From contig JAQJVL010000680.1 of NCBI GenBank assembly GCA_035578905.1, forward strand, positions 372,001 to 436,000: a stretch of 64,000 bases of DNA, written 5' to 3'. The notes below the pieces were generated by a model. That model saw nothing but the letters and a program-made list of their open reading frames with translations. It did no database searches and was not told the origin of the DNA. Below are positions 1-10,686 of this stretch, piece after piece; the first letter of the stretch is position 1, and each line of letters opens with the position of its first letter. This DNA comes from Stictocephala bisonia. Its lineage: Eukaryota; Arthropoda; Insecta; Hemiptera; Membracidae. The translations under genes were made by a program, and so were the position numbers.

Positions 1-3000
1 TATAAACATAGAAGCCTATGGGTCTCTTTACTAAGATCGCTTTTACCGTCAAACTAAATGAACAAGAGTGGGTTTGTATTTTCTGCAGCTATAAACATAG
101 AAGCCTATGGATCTTTTTACTAGGATCGCCTTTACCGTCAAACTAAATGAACAAGAGTGGGTTTGCATCTTCTGCTGCTATAAACATAGAAGCCTACGGA
201 TCTCTTTACTAGGATCACCTTTACCGTCAAACTAAATAAACAAGAATGGGTTTCTATTTTCTGCAGCTATAAACATAGAAGCCTATGGGTCTCTTTACTA
301 GGATCGCCTTTACCGTCAAACTAAATGAACAAGAGTTGGTTTGTGTCTTCTGCAGCTTTAAACATAGAAGCCTATGGGTTTCTTTACTAAAATCACCTTT
401 ACCGTAAAACTAAATGAACAAGAGTGGGTTTGTATCTTCTGCAGCTATAACCATAGAAGCCTATGGATCTCTTTACTAGGATTGCCTTTCAGTCAAACTA
501 AATGAAAAAGAGTGGGTTTGTATCTTCTGCAGCTATAACCATAGAAGCCTATGGATCTCTTTACTAGGATCGCCTTTCAGTCAAACTAAATGAAAAAGAG
601 TGGGTTTGTATCTTCTGCAGCTATAAACACAGAAGCCCAAGGGTCTCTTTACTAGGATCGCCTTTACCGTCAAACTAAATGAAGAAGAGTGGGTTTGTAT
701 TTTCTGCAGCTATAAACATAGAAGCCTATGGGTCTCTTTACTAGGATCGCCCCTACCGTCAAACTAAATGAAGAAGAGTGGGTTTGTATTTTCTGCAGCT
801 ATAAACATAGAAGCCTATGGGTCTCTTTACTAGGATCGCCTTTACCGTCAAACTAAATGAACAAGAGTGGGTTTGTATTTTCTGCAGCTATAAACATAGA
901 AGCCTATGGATCTCTTTACAAGGATCGCCTTTACCGTAAAACTAAATGAACAAGAGTTGGTTTGTGTCTTCTGCAGCTAAAAACATAGAAGCCTATGGAT
1001 CTCTTTACTAAGATCGCCTTTACCGGCAAATTAAATGAAGAAGAGTTGGTTTGTGTCTTCTGAAGCTATAAACATAGAAGCCTATGGGTCTCTTTACTTG
1101 GATCGCCTTTACCGTCAAACTAAATGAACAAGAGTGGGTTTGTATCTTCTGCAGCTTTATAAATATAGAAGCCTATGGGTCTCTTTACTAGTCTTTAATA
1201 GGATCACATTTACCGTCAAACTAAATGAAGAAGAGTGGGTTTGTATCTTCTGCAGCTATAAACATAGAAGCCTATGGATCTCTTTACTAGGATCGCCTTT
1301 AGCGTCAAACTAAATGAAGAAGAGTGGGTTTGGATTTTCTGCAGCTATAAACATAGAAGCCTATGGGTCTCTTTACTAAGATCGCCTTTACCGTCAAACT
1401 AAAGAACAAGAGTGGGTTTGTATTTTCTGCAGCTATAAACATAGAAGCCTATGGATCTCTTTACTAGGATCGCCTTTACCGTCAAACTAAATGAACAAGA
1501 GTGGGTTTGCATCTTCTGCTGCTATAAACATAGAAGCCTACGGATCTCTTTACTAGGATAACCTTTACCGTCAAACTAAATAAACAAGAATGGGTTTTTA
1601 TTTTCTGCAGCTATAAACATAGAAGCCTATGGGTCTCTTTACTAGGATCGCCTTTACCGTCAAACTAAATGAACAAGAGTTGGTTTTGTCTTCTGCAGCT
1701 ATAAACATAGAAGCCTAGGGTCTCTTTATTAAGATCGCCTTTACCGGCAAATTAAATGAAGAAGAGTTGGTTTGTGTCTTCTGAAGCTATAAACATAGAA
1801 GCCTATGGGTCTCTTTACTTGGATCGCCTTTACCGTCAAACTAAATGAACAAGAGTGGGTTTGTATCTTCTGCAGCTTTATAAATATAGAAGCCTATGGG
1901 TCTCTTTACTAGTCTTTACTAGGATCAAATTTACCGTCAAACTAAATGAAGAAGAGTGGGTTTGTATCTTCTGCAGCTATAAACATAGAAGCCTATGGGT
2001 CTCTTTACTAGGATCGCCTTTACCGTCAAACTAAATGAAGAAGAGTGGGTTTGGATTATCTGCAGCTATAAACATAGAAGCCTATGGGTCTCTTTACTAA
2101 CATCGCCTTTACCGTCAAACTAAATGAACAAGAGTGGGTTTGTATTTTCTGCTGCTATAAACATAGAAGCCTATGGATTTCTTTACTAGGATCGCCTTTA
2201 CCGTCAAACTAAATGAACAAGAGTGGGTTTGCATCTTCTGCTGCTATAAACATAGAAGCCTACGGATCTCTTTACTAGGATCACCTTTACCGTCAAACTA
2301 AATAAACAAGAATGGGTTTGTATTTTCTGCAGCTATAAACATAGAAGCCTATGGGTCTCTTTACTAGGATTGCCTTTACCGTCAAACTAAATGAACAAGA
2401 GTTGGTTTGTGTCTTCTGCAGCTATAAACATATAAGCCTATGGGTCTCTTTACTAAGATCGCCTTTACCGTCAAACTAAATGAAGAAGAGTGGGATTGTA
2501 TCTTCTGCAGCTATAAACATAGAAGCCTATGGGTCTCTTTACTAGGATCGCCTTGACCGTCATACTAAATGAACAAGAGTGGGTTTGTATTTTCTGCAGC
2601 TAGAAACATAGAAGCCTATGGGTCTCTTTACTAGGATCGCCTTTCCGTCAAACTAAATGAAAAAGAGTGGGTTTGTATCTTCTGCAGCTATAAACACAGA
2701 AGCCCATGGGTCTCTTTACTAGGATCGCCTTTACCGTCAAACTAAATGAACAAGAGTGGGTTTGCATCTTCTGCTGCTATAAACATAGAAGCCTATGGAT
2801 CTCTTTACTAGGATCGCCTTTACCGTCAAACTAAATGAAGAAGAGTGGGTTTGTATCTTCTGCAGCTATAAACATGGAAGCCTATGGATTTCTTTACTAA
2901 GATCGCCTTACCGTCAAACTAAATGAACAAGAGTGGGCTTGTATCTTCTGCAGCTATAAACATAGGAGCCAATGGATCTCTTTACTAGGATCGCCTTTAC

Positions 3001-3848
3001 TGTAAAACTAAATGAACAAGAGTTGGTTTGTGTCTTCTGCAGCTATAAACACAGAAGCCTATGGATCTCTTTACTAAGATCGCCTTACCGTCAAACTAAA
3101 TGAAGAAGAGTGGATTTGTATCTTCTGCAGCTATAAACATATAAGCCTATGGATCTCTTTACTAGGATCGCCTATACCGTAAAACTAAATGAACAAGATT
3201 TGGTTTGTGTCTTCTGCAGCTATAAACGTAGAAGGAGCCTATGGGTCTCTTTACTAAGATCGCCTTTACCGGCAAATTAAATGAACAAGAGTTAGTTTGT
3301 ATCTTCTGCAGCTATAAACATAGAAGCCTATGGGTCTCTTTAATAGGATCGCCTTTCCGTCAAACTAAATGAACAAGAGTTGGTTTGTATCTTCTCCAGC
3401 TATAAACATAGAAGCCTATGGGTTTCTTTACTAAGATCGCCTTTACCGTAAAACTAAATGAACAAGAGTGGGTTTGTATCTTCTGCAGCTATAAACATAG
3501 AAGCCTATGGGTTTCTTTACTAAGATTGCCTTTACCGTAAAACTAAATGAACAAGAGTAGATTTGTATCTTCTGCAGCTATAAACATAGAAGCCTATGTG
3601 TCTCTTTACTAGGATCGCCTTTCCGTCAAACTAAATGAACAAGAGTTGGTTTGTATCTTCTCGAGCTATAAACATAGAAGCCTATGGATCTCTTTACTAG
3701 GACCGCCTTTACCGTCAAACTAAATGAACAAGAGTGGGTTTGTGTCTTCTGCAGCTATAAACATAGAAGCCTATGGATCTCTTTACTAAGATCGCCTTAC
3801 CGTCAAACTAAATGAAGAAGAGTGGGTTTATATCTTCTGCTGCTATTA
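1..3848. repeat. 89-bp satellite DNA array
   Basis: About 43 head-to-tail monomers of ~89 bp. The monomer opens with CTATAAACATAGAAGCCTAT and closes with TTTGTATCTTCTGCAG; successive CTATAAAC starts at 89 and 178 give the period directly. Monomers differ by scattered substitutions and small indels (for example CTGCTGCTA for CTGCAGCTA). The array runs off the left edge of the window and ends at about 3848, where a last monomer breaks into unrelated sequence. No coding frame is maintained. Confidence 0.97.
1009..2450. repeat. 721-bp higher-order unit inside the satellite
   Basis: Diagnostic monomer variants recur at a fixed 721-bp offset. TACCGGCAAATTAAATGAAG is at 1021 and 1742. The variant GCAGCTTTATAAATATAGAA with an extra AGTCTTTA insertion is at 1151 and 1872. 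The rare AGCCTACGGA variant is at 1535 and 2257 (and earlier at 191). Eight monomers plus the small insertion make the 721-bp unit, present about twice here. Confidence 0.85.
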
Positions 3849-3991
3849 ACATTTGCAAGGGTGCCGAGTTTTGTAAATCATGGGGATGCTCTGATATTTG
3901 ATTAAGAGCCATATCAAATGGGGAATAGTACACTGAATACTCGTTATTACACGATCTCTTACTCGGGCTCAAAATTCTGCCGGCTTAGACC
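3849..3991. other. Spacer between two tandem arrays
   Basis: Unique-looking sequence joins the 89-bp satellite to the 37-bp minisatellite. I see no gene or element ends in it. Confidence 0.6.
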
Positions 3992-5099
3992 GCTCGGCTA
4001 CTGGCTCTCCACAAGCACCCAGATACCAGCTCGAATACTGGCTCTCACAAGCACCCCGAGACCCTGCTCGGCTACTGGCTCTCACAAGCACCCCGAGACC
4101 CTGCTCGGCTACTGGCTCCCACAAGCACCCAAAGACCCCGCTCAGCTACTGGCTCTCACAAGCACCCCGAGACCCTGCTCGGCTACTGGCTCTCACAAGC
4201 ACCCAGAGACCCCGCTCGGCTACTGGCTCTCACAAGCACCCAGAGACCCCGCTCAGCTACTGGCTCTCACAAGCACCCCGAGACCCTGCTCGGCTACTGG
4301 CTCTCACGAGCACCCAGAGACCCCGCTCAGCTACTGGCTCTCACAAGCACCCAGAGACCCCGCTCAGCTACTGGCTCTCACAAGCACCCCGAGACCCTGC
4401 TCGGCTACTGGCTCTCACAAGCACCCAGAGACCCCGCTCGGCTACTGGCTCTCACAAGCACCCAGAGACCCCGCTCGGCTACTGACTTTCACAAGCACCC
4501 AGAGACCCTGCTCGGCTACTGGCTCTCACAAGCACCCAGAGACCCCGCTCGGCTACTGGCTCTCACAAGCACCCCGAGACCCTGCTCGGCTACTGGCTCT
4601 CACGAGCACCCAAAGACCCCGCTCAGCTACTGGCTCTCACAAGCACCCAGAGACCCCGCTCAGCTACTTGCTCTCACAAGCACCCAGAGACCCCGCTCGC
4701 TACTGGCTCTCACAAGCACCCAGAGACCCCGCTCGGCTACTGACTTTTACAAGCACCCAGAGACCCTGCTCGGCTACTGGCTCTCACAAGCACCCAGAGA
4801 CCCCGCTCGGCTACTGGCTCTCACAAGCACCCCGAGACCCTGTTTGGCTACTGGCTCTCACAAGCACCCAGAGACCCCGCTTAGCTACTGGCTCTCACAA
4901 GCACCCCGAGACCCTGCTCGGCTACTGGCTCTCACAAGCACCCAGAGACCCCGCTCAGCTACTGGCTCTCACAAGCACCCTGAGACCCTGCTCGGCTACT
5001 GGCTCTCACAAGCACCCCAATACTCTGCTCGGCTACTGGCTCTCACAAGCACCCAGAGACCCCGCTCAGCTACTGGCTCTCCACAAGCACCCAGAGACC
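3992..5099. repeat. 37-bp GC-rich minisatellite
   Basis: About 30 copies of a 37-bp unit, CTCGGCTACTGGCTCTCACA followed by AGCACCCAGAGACCCCG, with two main variants (CCCAGAGACCCCG and CCCCGAGACCCTG) that tend to alternate. Because 37 is not divisible by 3, three units span 37 codons and the unit is read in all three frames. None contains a stop, which creates a 410-codon open frame at 3918-5150. The frame has no domain and its peptide repeat is exactly three out-of-phase readings of one DNA unit, so I treat it as non-coding. Confidence 0.95.
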
Positions 5100-5150
5100 T
5101 GTTGGTATATTTGCCTCTTACTATTACTTATTCAATGTGACAATCAATAA

Positions 5151-5479
5151 TATTTACTCTTTGTGTGACTACTAATTCCATTCTTGCACATTTTGCCCCA
5201 CAACAATAAACTTATTACCATAATGTCAGTGTGAAGGGATTTTCAATCCATATCAGACAATTATACGTGGTTCGAATTCCACGGTAAACTGTACATCCCT
5301 TACTACCTCTTGCTATTTAATATATGATCCTCTCTAAGGAAAATTCGACCTTACTTAGTAACAATGATTGTACTCATTTATCTATACTTATCATACTCAT
5401 TTAGATCCAAAAGTCACAGAAAAAATTGACGATAGTCGTCATTTAATAAATAATTAAATTATTTATATTAGGGACTTAC
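5151..5479. other. AT-rich stretch, no gene seen
   Basis: Low-complexity AT-rich sequence with stops in all frames. It ends in ACTTAC (5474-5479), which on the minus strand is a GTAAGT splice donor for the candidate exon next to it. Confidence 0.5.
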
Positions 5480-5535
5480 CGGCACGAGGAGCGCTTTCAA
5501 GACTTGTGGTGGGGCTGGCCGGCTCCTGCTTGACG
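5480..5535 (-). CDS. Candidate 56-bp internal exon, minus strand
   Basis: A GC-rich island in AT-rich DNA. On the minus strand it is bounded by TGTGTGTTGTTTTCAG (acceptor) and GTAAGT (donor). With one leading and one trailing split-codon base it reads VKQEPASPTTSLESAPRA without a stop. VKQEP fits the psi-K-x-E SUMO-acceptor consensus common in transcription factors. One other frame is also open, so the peptide is an inference. No neighbouring exon of the same gene is evident in the window. Confidence 0.4.
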
Positions 5536-7629
5536 CTGAAAACAACACACATTATCAGGAGATTGAAAATATTACATGTAATACTGTTAGACTAGCGAAT
5601 TAGTTTATGATGTAGTATTTGCTGACACTTGAAGAGCACTCGCGAGTCGCCGGAAGGACCCAGCGGTATAAGTTTTATACCGTCTCCAATATATTGTAAT
5701 AAGGATGTTTAAACAGTACAACTTAATTAAATGTTAATATATTCTCAGAGTCACGAGGAAAAGTGATACCAAAGTCTACTCTCGTTGCTATGTATAGTAT
5801 AATTGACGCCTGATTTTGGAAGAAAAATCAGCTAGGCATCTCCTAGTTGCAAAAAGACGTTTCTAGATGTATCGTGTATCTGAATTTAACGGTTAAAAAT
5901 TTGAATCAGTTTTGAACTATAATTGCTACCTAGGATTTATTTAAATTATTTATTTTTAGGAAGGTCAGCAAATATTCCATTTATTTTTTAGTATTTGCAA
6001 CGAAATGTTACCTTTATTTCTGCATATATTACAGTTGGATTATAAGTTAAGATATGTTCAGATACCGTAACCATCTTCTTGATGGTAGTTATTAGGTGGT
6101 GCACTTGACTAATGTAGTCTAGCTAATAGAAGATCCCATATTAGTGCTGATGACATGAACACGCTATCTGGACTGAGTTCTTCCCCATTAGGACTATGTC
6201 AACCAAGCCTACCAAGTATAGCCAATGGTGAAAACACAAGTTGTGGGCGTATCAAAAATGCTCATGTGCTAGCTGTTACCATGACTAACTAATGGAAATA
6301 TGTTCAAAAATGTTTCATGGGGAAACAAAGAACTCTGAGGAATTCTAAAACAATATAGTTTAAAAGTATATTGTAAAAAATACATTTGTTGGATTGGCAA
6401 TATTAATTAAATTGACTAGGAGTTGATATGGTACATTCTGATCTTAATGATGGAGCCATAGTTAATAAAACTAATTATCAAAGTGGCTTAAACCCGGTAT
6501 CCATTTAATCGCTGTTTAGGAGAAGATTGGCAGACAGTGCATTCAGAGAGCTGAAAAGGCGTAAAAGGAGTCGGGAAAACTAGATACCGTATCAGAATGT
6601 GCTCAAAAGAGGACAAGAAGATAGATCTGAAGAGCAAAAATGTATCATTTTATGCACCGGGAGGTTACTAAGGTAAAATGTTACGCAAACTTATTATACC
6701 TATGTATGAAATTGTTTGTTTCCCGAAACTATGGGTTTTTACATTTGTGTTCCTTTTATAAGGAACAAACAAAGCTATCAGCTTAAAGTATTATATAAAG
6801 TTACAACCGAAGATACAAGTGGAAACTAAAGAAATGTCAACAGCGGAGTTAAAGTTTTTGGGAAATCTTTCCTACACTGAGAAAATGGAACATTAGCTAA
6901 CTCCTATACTGAGAAGATGGAGTAAATTGCGCCCACCCCCTCCTTTTAAGATGTATTCACGACCAGAAATTGCCCCCATTTCCATCAGACGCACAGTCAA
7001 TAATAAATTGATGGTTAAAAATAACCCATGTATGATAATTTTTTTAATTATATTTTATACCATAAATTGCCATCCTAGCTGTTTGGTTAATAAATCAAGT
7101 ATACTCAGAAATTTTTGGCAAAAATATTTCTTAAAACATAATTTCGAGACTGAAATTATTTGAATGAAATTAATCTTAAGTTTTAAAGAATTCACTAAAA
7201 AATATTTTTCATTTATTACTATTAATATTTTATCTTATTATTTATTTATCATGATTTTGTTAATTTTATAAGTTTTTCTTTTTTCAGAAAACTGGAGAGT
7301 ATAATAAAATATAAATAGTGTTGTTTAGTTTTTTTAATAACATACGACAATCTTTTATTTATTGTGAACACTTATTGGTCGATGGAAGAAAAAGAACGTC
7401 AATTTGTTCCCCCTATATTATTGATAAATGAAAAACAGTTGGTAGAACGTTCTATATTTTCTTATAGATTGTTTATTTATAGTAGTTTCAAAACGGTAAT
7501 TGAACTAAGCTACAATGAAAAAAAGCTAGGCCTATATTAAAATTATCCATATTATTTTTTAGTTAAATAACATTGCAATACCATTTTTTAAAGTGAAAGT
7601 GGATATTTAGGGGTTATATACCTATATTT
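5536..7629. other. AT-rich intergenic or intronic DNA
   Basis: About 2.1 kb without a convincing ORF. A small inverted repeat, GGTATAAGTTTTATACC, lies near 5664. The 78-codon frame at 6927-7163 has no recognisable features. Confidence 0.5.
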
Positions 7630-7800
7630 GCCTACGTGGTAGCTCAGTGGCTAAGGCTTAGGACTGCGGAGGGCAAGGTCCAAGGTTCGAATCCCGACTG
7701 AGCCAACGGTAGGTACTTCACTCGTTGAATAAAGTGCACAGGCTTGCAAGCCCATGTGAACTAGCGAGGAAGTTTATGTTCTAAAATAAAAATATAAAAT
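7630..7800 (+). mobile_element. tRNA-derived SINE, copy 1
   Basis: The head contains an RNA polymerase III A box (TAGCTCAGTGG) and a B box (GGTTCGAATCC) spaced as in a tRNA gene. The flanks cannot form an acceptor stem, so it is not a functional tRNA. The body (CGTTGAATAAAGTGCACAGG and onward) and an A-rich tail follow. A diverged copy with the same head and body is at 63541-63690. Confidence 0.8.
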
Positions 7801-8200
7801 TCTTTACCCATAAATACAAGAGAGCTCAGCAGAACATTGACCAAGTTTTACACAACTTATTAATATGAAAACCCATCTAACTTGTATTTTAATATCATTT
7901 TAGTAACATAACAGAATTGCGTGATTATTGTTTAGAAGTTGCTTAAACCAGTAACATCTATATTATTAATTTAACGTGATGTTATGTGAAGATTGAGCGA
8001 TTTTTTACTCTTCTCAAACATGAAGTGAACATTGAGTTTAGTGCTGTACTAAAATTAATGTAAAATAAATATTTATCTACAGGAAATGTAAAGTATTTAG
8101 ATTGTAGAAAAATGCTAAATATACAATTGGCGACTAAAAAGCAATATTTTAAGTATATTTTATTTAACATAAATAATGACTTTGTATAGATATATTTTCT

Positions 8201-8274
8201 ATGTTAAAGTTGACTGACGTGGAAGTCCTCTCGGAATTGCTCACTAGGAACGGGCGTAGCATTCGTAATCAAAG
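8201..8274 (+). CDS. Candidate exon ending at a GTAAGA donor
   Basis: An open frame from ATG at 8201 encodes 24 codons including LTDVEVLSELLTRNGRSI and ends two bases into a codon at AAAG|GTAAGA. Codon use is less AT-biased than the flanks. It could be a first coding exon, or an internal exon entered at the TTAAAG just upstream. No partner exon was found, and I do not recognise the protein. Confidence 0.3.
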
Positions 8275-8317
8275 GTAAGATAACGCAAATAATTGAGATA
8301 ATTTGTTTGGTACAAAC

Positions 8318-8398
8318 CTAGTAAACTCCGGAGTAGATGAGGGCGACAACGAAGGCGAAGGTGAGGAGCTGGTGGGTTCCATGGGCTTTGGCACTGAG
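8318..8398 (-). CDS. Candidate terminal exon with hydrophobic C-terminus
   Basis: Read on the minus strand, this GC-rich patch gives LSAKAHGTHQLLTFAFVV, then ALIYSGVY and a TAG stop. A possible acceptor (GCAGACAG) precedes it, although the frame stays open upstream to about 8475, so the 5' boundary is uncertain. A short polar linker followed by about 15 hydrophobic residues at the very C-terminus resembles a GPI-anchor signal or a tail anchor. An AATAAA-like signal on the minus strand lies about 150 bp beyond the stop. The overlapping plus-strand 110-codon frame is probably its shadow. Confidence 0.3.
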   Translation of the reverse strand, partial: LSAKAHGTHQLLTFAFVVALIYSGVY

Positions 8399-8845
8399 CT
8401 GTCTGCTAGCTGGGGGCTGGCTGTCGCGCGTGCGCCCCCCCATCGATTACAACCCTACAATACAACCTTGTGCCTCGTTACTCGAGCTGGTAAACACAGG
8501 AGGGGTAAACGACTGACCTACTTTCTTTTCCCCCTCCTGCCCCACTGGACCCCTTTCACTGTCGTTGTCGTTCATCCCTCTTCCCTTGACCGGCTGTCAC
8601 GGCATCTGTTCTATGACAGTGTTTCAGAAATCTGACGACCAGTTTGAATCCTACTTTTATGGCACCAACAAGTGTTTTCCATGTTTTAAGGCGAACATGA
8701 GAAGTTAAAAGCTTATGCGGCAAGTGGGAAATATTTGTGTAGGCACGTATTAACTGAGATTGACTAAGTTAGTAGTACAAATTAGGACAAACATGCATTC
8801 TAGATCTTCATGTTTTGCTAGTTTACCCATTGGACACCAGTCATG

Positions 8846-9232
8846 TTTATCATAAACCTTTATCCACCAAATTTATGCAATGGTAAACGTTTACGAGTAA
8901 CTGCTCTCCAGAAAAATGTTATTGAAGCAACTATTATTACTAGCAGTACTAAAAGAGAATCTGTATTTATTCCTAGAATCCAATTAATTCCTACAGACTA
9001 TCCATTCCAATTCGAAAGAGTACAGTTCCCTATTAATTTGTGTTTTGAAGTAACTGTTAATAAGTCTCAAGGACAGCCTTTAAAATTTGCGAGCATAAAT
9101 TTGAGAGAAGTGTGCTATTCCCACGAACAATTTTAAGTAGCCGGTTCTAGTGTAAACAGTCCATCAAGTTTAGTTATTTTAATACCAAAAGGAAAGGCAA
9201 ATAACGTAGTTTATAAAGAAGTTTTTTGGTAA
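8846..9232 (+). pseudogene. Helitron helicase C-terminal fragment
   Basis: The translation aligns by eye with the last ~119 residues of the Helitron helicase at 61243-61602: LCNGKRLRVTAL against LCNGTRLQVKAL, FIPRIQLIPTDYPF against FIPRIPLIPSDYHF, and NKSQGQ against NKAQGQ. A TAA at 9134-9136 replaces the tyrosine of YVACSR, and the frame then continues to VVYKEVFW and a stop at 9230. There is no 5' part and no recognisable Helitron 3' hairpin, so this is an old, truncated relic of a related element. Confidence 0.9.
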
Positions 9233-9632
9233 GCTATGCTAAAAAATGCTTAAATGTGTATGCATATCTTACCGTATTATATATATTTATATTTATATAC
9301 ATAAACAAGCCACGTCCCAATGAACATTTTTTTTTATTGGGATTTTCGACCACAAGAAATCGAAAAATTATGATTTCTACCCCAGAGGCTTCTAGACTTC
9401 CCGTGTATCACGACGAGGCTGTGGAGTAGACTGTGACATCACATAGGCGAATTCAGCTGATTGATTCTATTAAGTACTGGTAACTAAATCTACCAATTGA
9501 ATAGACCAATCTACTATTTAACTGAATAGAAGCATTCAGTTAAATAGTAAGCAAGTTATTAAGCACTTATTAGCTGGAATTGCAATTACAGGAATTAGAA
9601 CAGTATTTTTGCGTTCGTTTTTGCCATTTAGC
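9233..9632. other. Non-coding, with one perfect hairpin
   Basis: No gene seen. Positions 9513-9527 and 9534-9548 form a perfect 15-bp inverted repeat (ACTATTTAACTGAAT) around a 6-base loop. The last 8 bases (9625-9632, CATTTAGC) are the target-site duplication of the hAT-like element that follows. Confidence 0.6.
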
Positions 9633-9954
9633 CATACTTGGGATTAACGATTAAAAATAATTAACGATTAAATTTAATCGTTACCTTTTCTATTAACTTT
9701 TTAACTTATTCGTTAGTTTTGGTAATGTTTAACTTCTAACTTTAACTAGTTGAAAATTTGGCTAACGGTTAAAGTAACTCAGTTAGTTTTTCAAATGTGA
9801 TAAAAGGTGCCATTTGGTCCGAGGAATGTGGACTGGGGAGAAAGTATCTAAAACTCAGGTCAAAGACCGATTGTTTTCCTCATCCCCCAATTGTCACCGA
9901 CAAGCAAGGTCACTGTTTTGAAGACGCACCCCCTCCCCTTTACTCACATTTTAC

Positions 9955-10686
9955 GGTGGCACTCGAGGTGCGACATGGACTACTTGTGTTAATCCCAGCG
10001 ACCCAAAGGGCCATAAAACTGGCACTCGAGGTGCGACATGCCACCTCAGGTAGCCCGGCGAAGGGTTGCGGGGTTGTAGACGCACTCTCTCTCTGTGTCC
10101 ATAAATAAATAAATATATATATATACAAAATAGGACCTACGTTACTAGGATAATCACACCATTTCAATAACTAGTGTAATTAAATACAGACTTTCACACT
10201 TAAAAGGAATCAATATTTTCCGGAAATACAATTATTTTATTTCAATAAAAAGTAGTAGAACTATAATTTTTTCTGGACACTCCGATCTGCTTTACATAGC
10301 TAAATAGATTATTATTAGCTAACCTAACCTAACCTAACCTTTTTTTTAACAATCTAACAACCAAATTTTTAAACTATTTGACGCCGTTAAACATTCTTAT
10401 TGTAATAAATATCTTTGTTTAAGTTAAACTATAAATTGTCATTGAGCGATGATTAATTATTGAATCATCGTTAATCATGTGTCTCATTGTATGGCTGTAG
10501 TTTTCAGATAATTTTATCACTGTAAATATATCAACTATTAGCCGCCAGACCAACACGGCCACACTGCTAGCCGAAGCGCCATGTCGCACCTCGAGTGTTA
10601 GTTTTGGGTTCTCTTTCGCTGCATGTCGCACCTCGAGTGTCCAATTATGACCCTCAGGTAGTCCATGTCGCACCTCGGGTGCCCCC
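9955..10686. mobile_element. Second hAT-like element nested in copy A
   Basis: The insert is flanked by CATTTTAC on both sides (9947-9954 and 10687-10694), an 8-bp duplication absent from paralogue B. Its 24-bp terminal repeats begin GGTGGCACTCGAGGTGCGAC and match at 22 of 24 positions. The motif CACTCGAGGTGCGACATG occurs five times: forward at 9960 and 10023, reversed at 10580, 10622 and 10664 (the last with one change). It looks like a subterminal transposase-binding array. Internally there is a TA microsatellite and a CCTAA tract. No transposase is encoded. Confidence 0.9.
10319..10341 (-). repeat. Short CCTAA (TTAGG) tract
   Basis: Four consecutive CCTAA units, the complement of the canonical insect telomere repeat TTAGG, followed by a T run. 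It lies inside the nested hAT-like element. It is too short to be more than an interstitial trace. Confidence 0.6.

Noticed and set aside
1..3848. A CRISPR array
   Set aside because: The repeat is a contiguous 89-bp tandem with no unique spacers, in an obviously eukaryotic setting.
3918..5150. A 410-residue proline/serine-rich repeat protein
   Set aside because: It is a stop-free 37-bp minisatellite; the three phases of one unit account for the whole peptide, and no domain, signal or start context supports coding.
7634..7710. A functional tRNA gene
   Set aside because: Good A and B boxes, but the 5' heptamer before the A box has no complementary 3' acceptor strand, and a SINE body follows.
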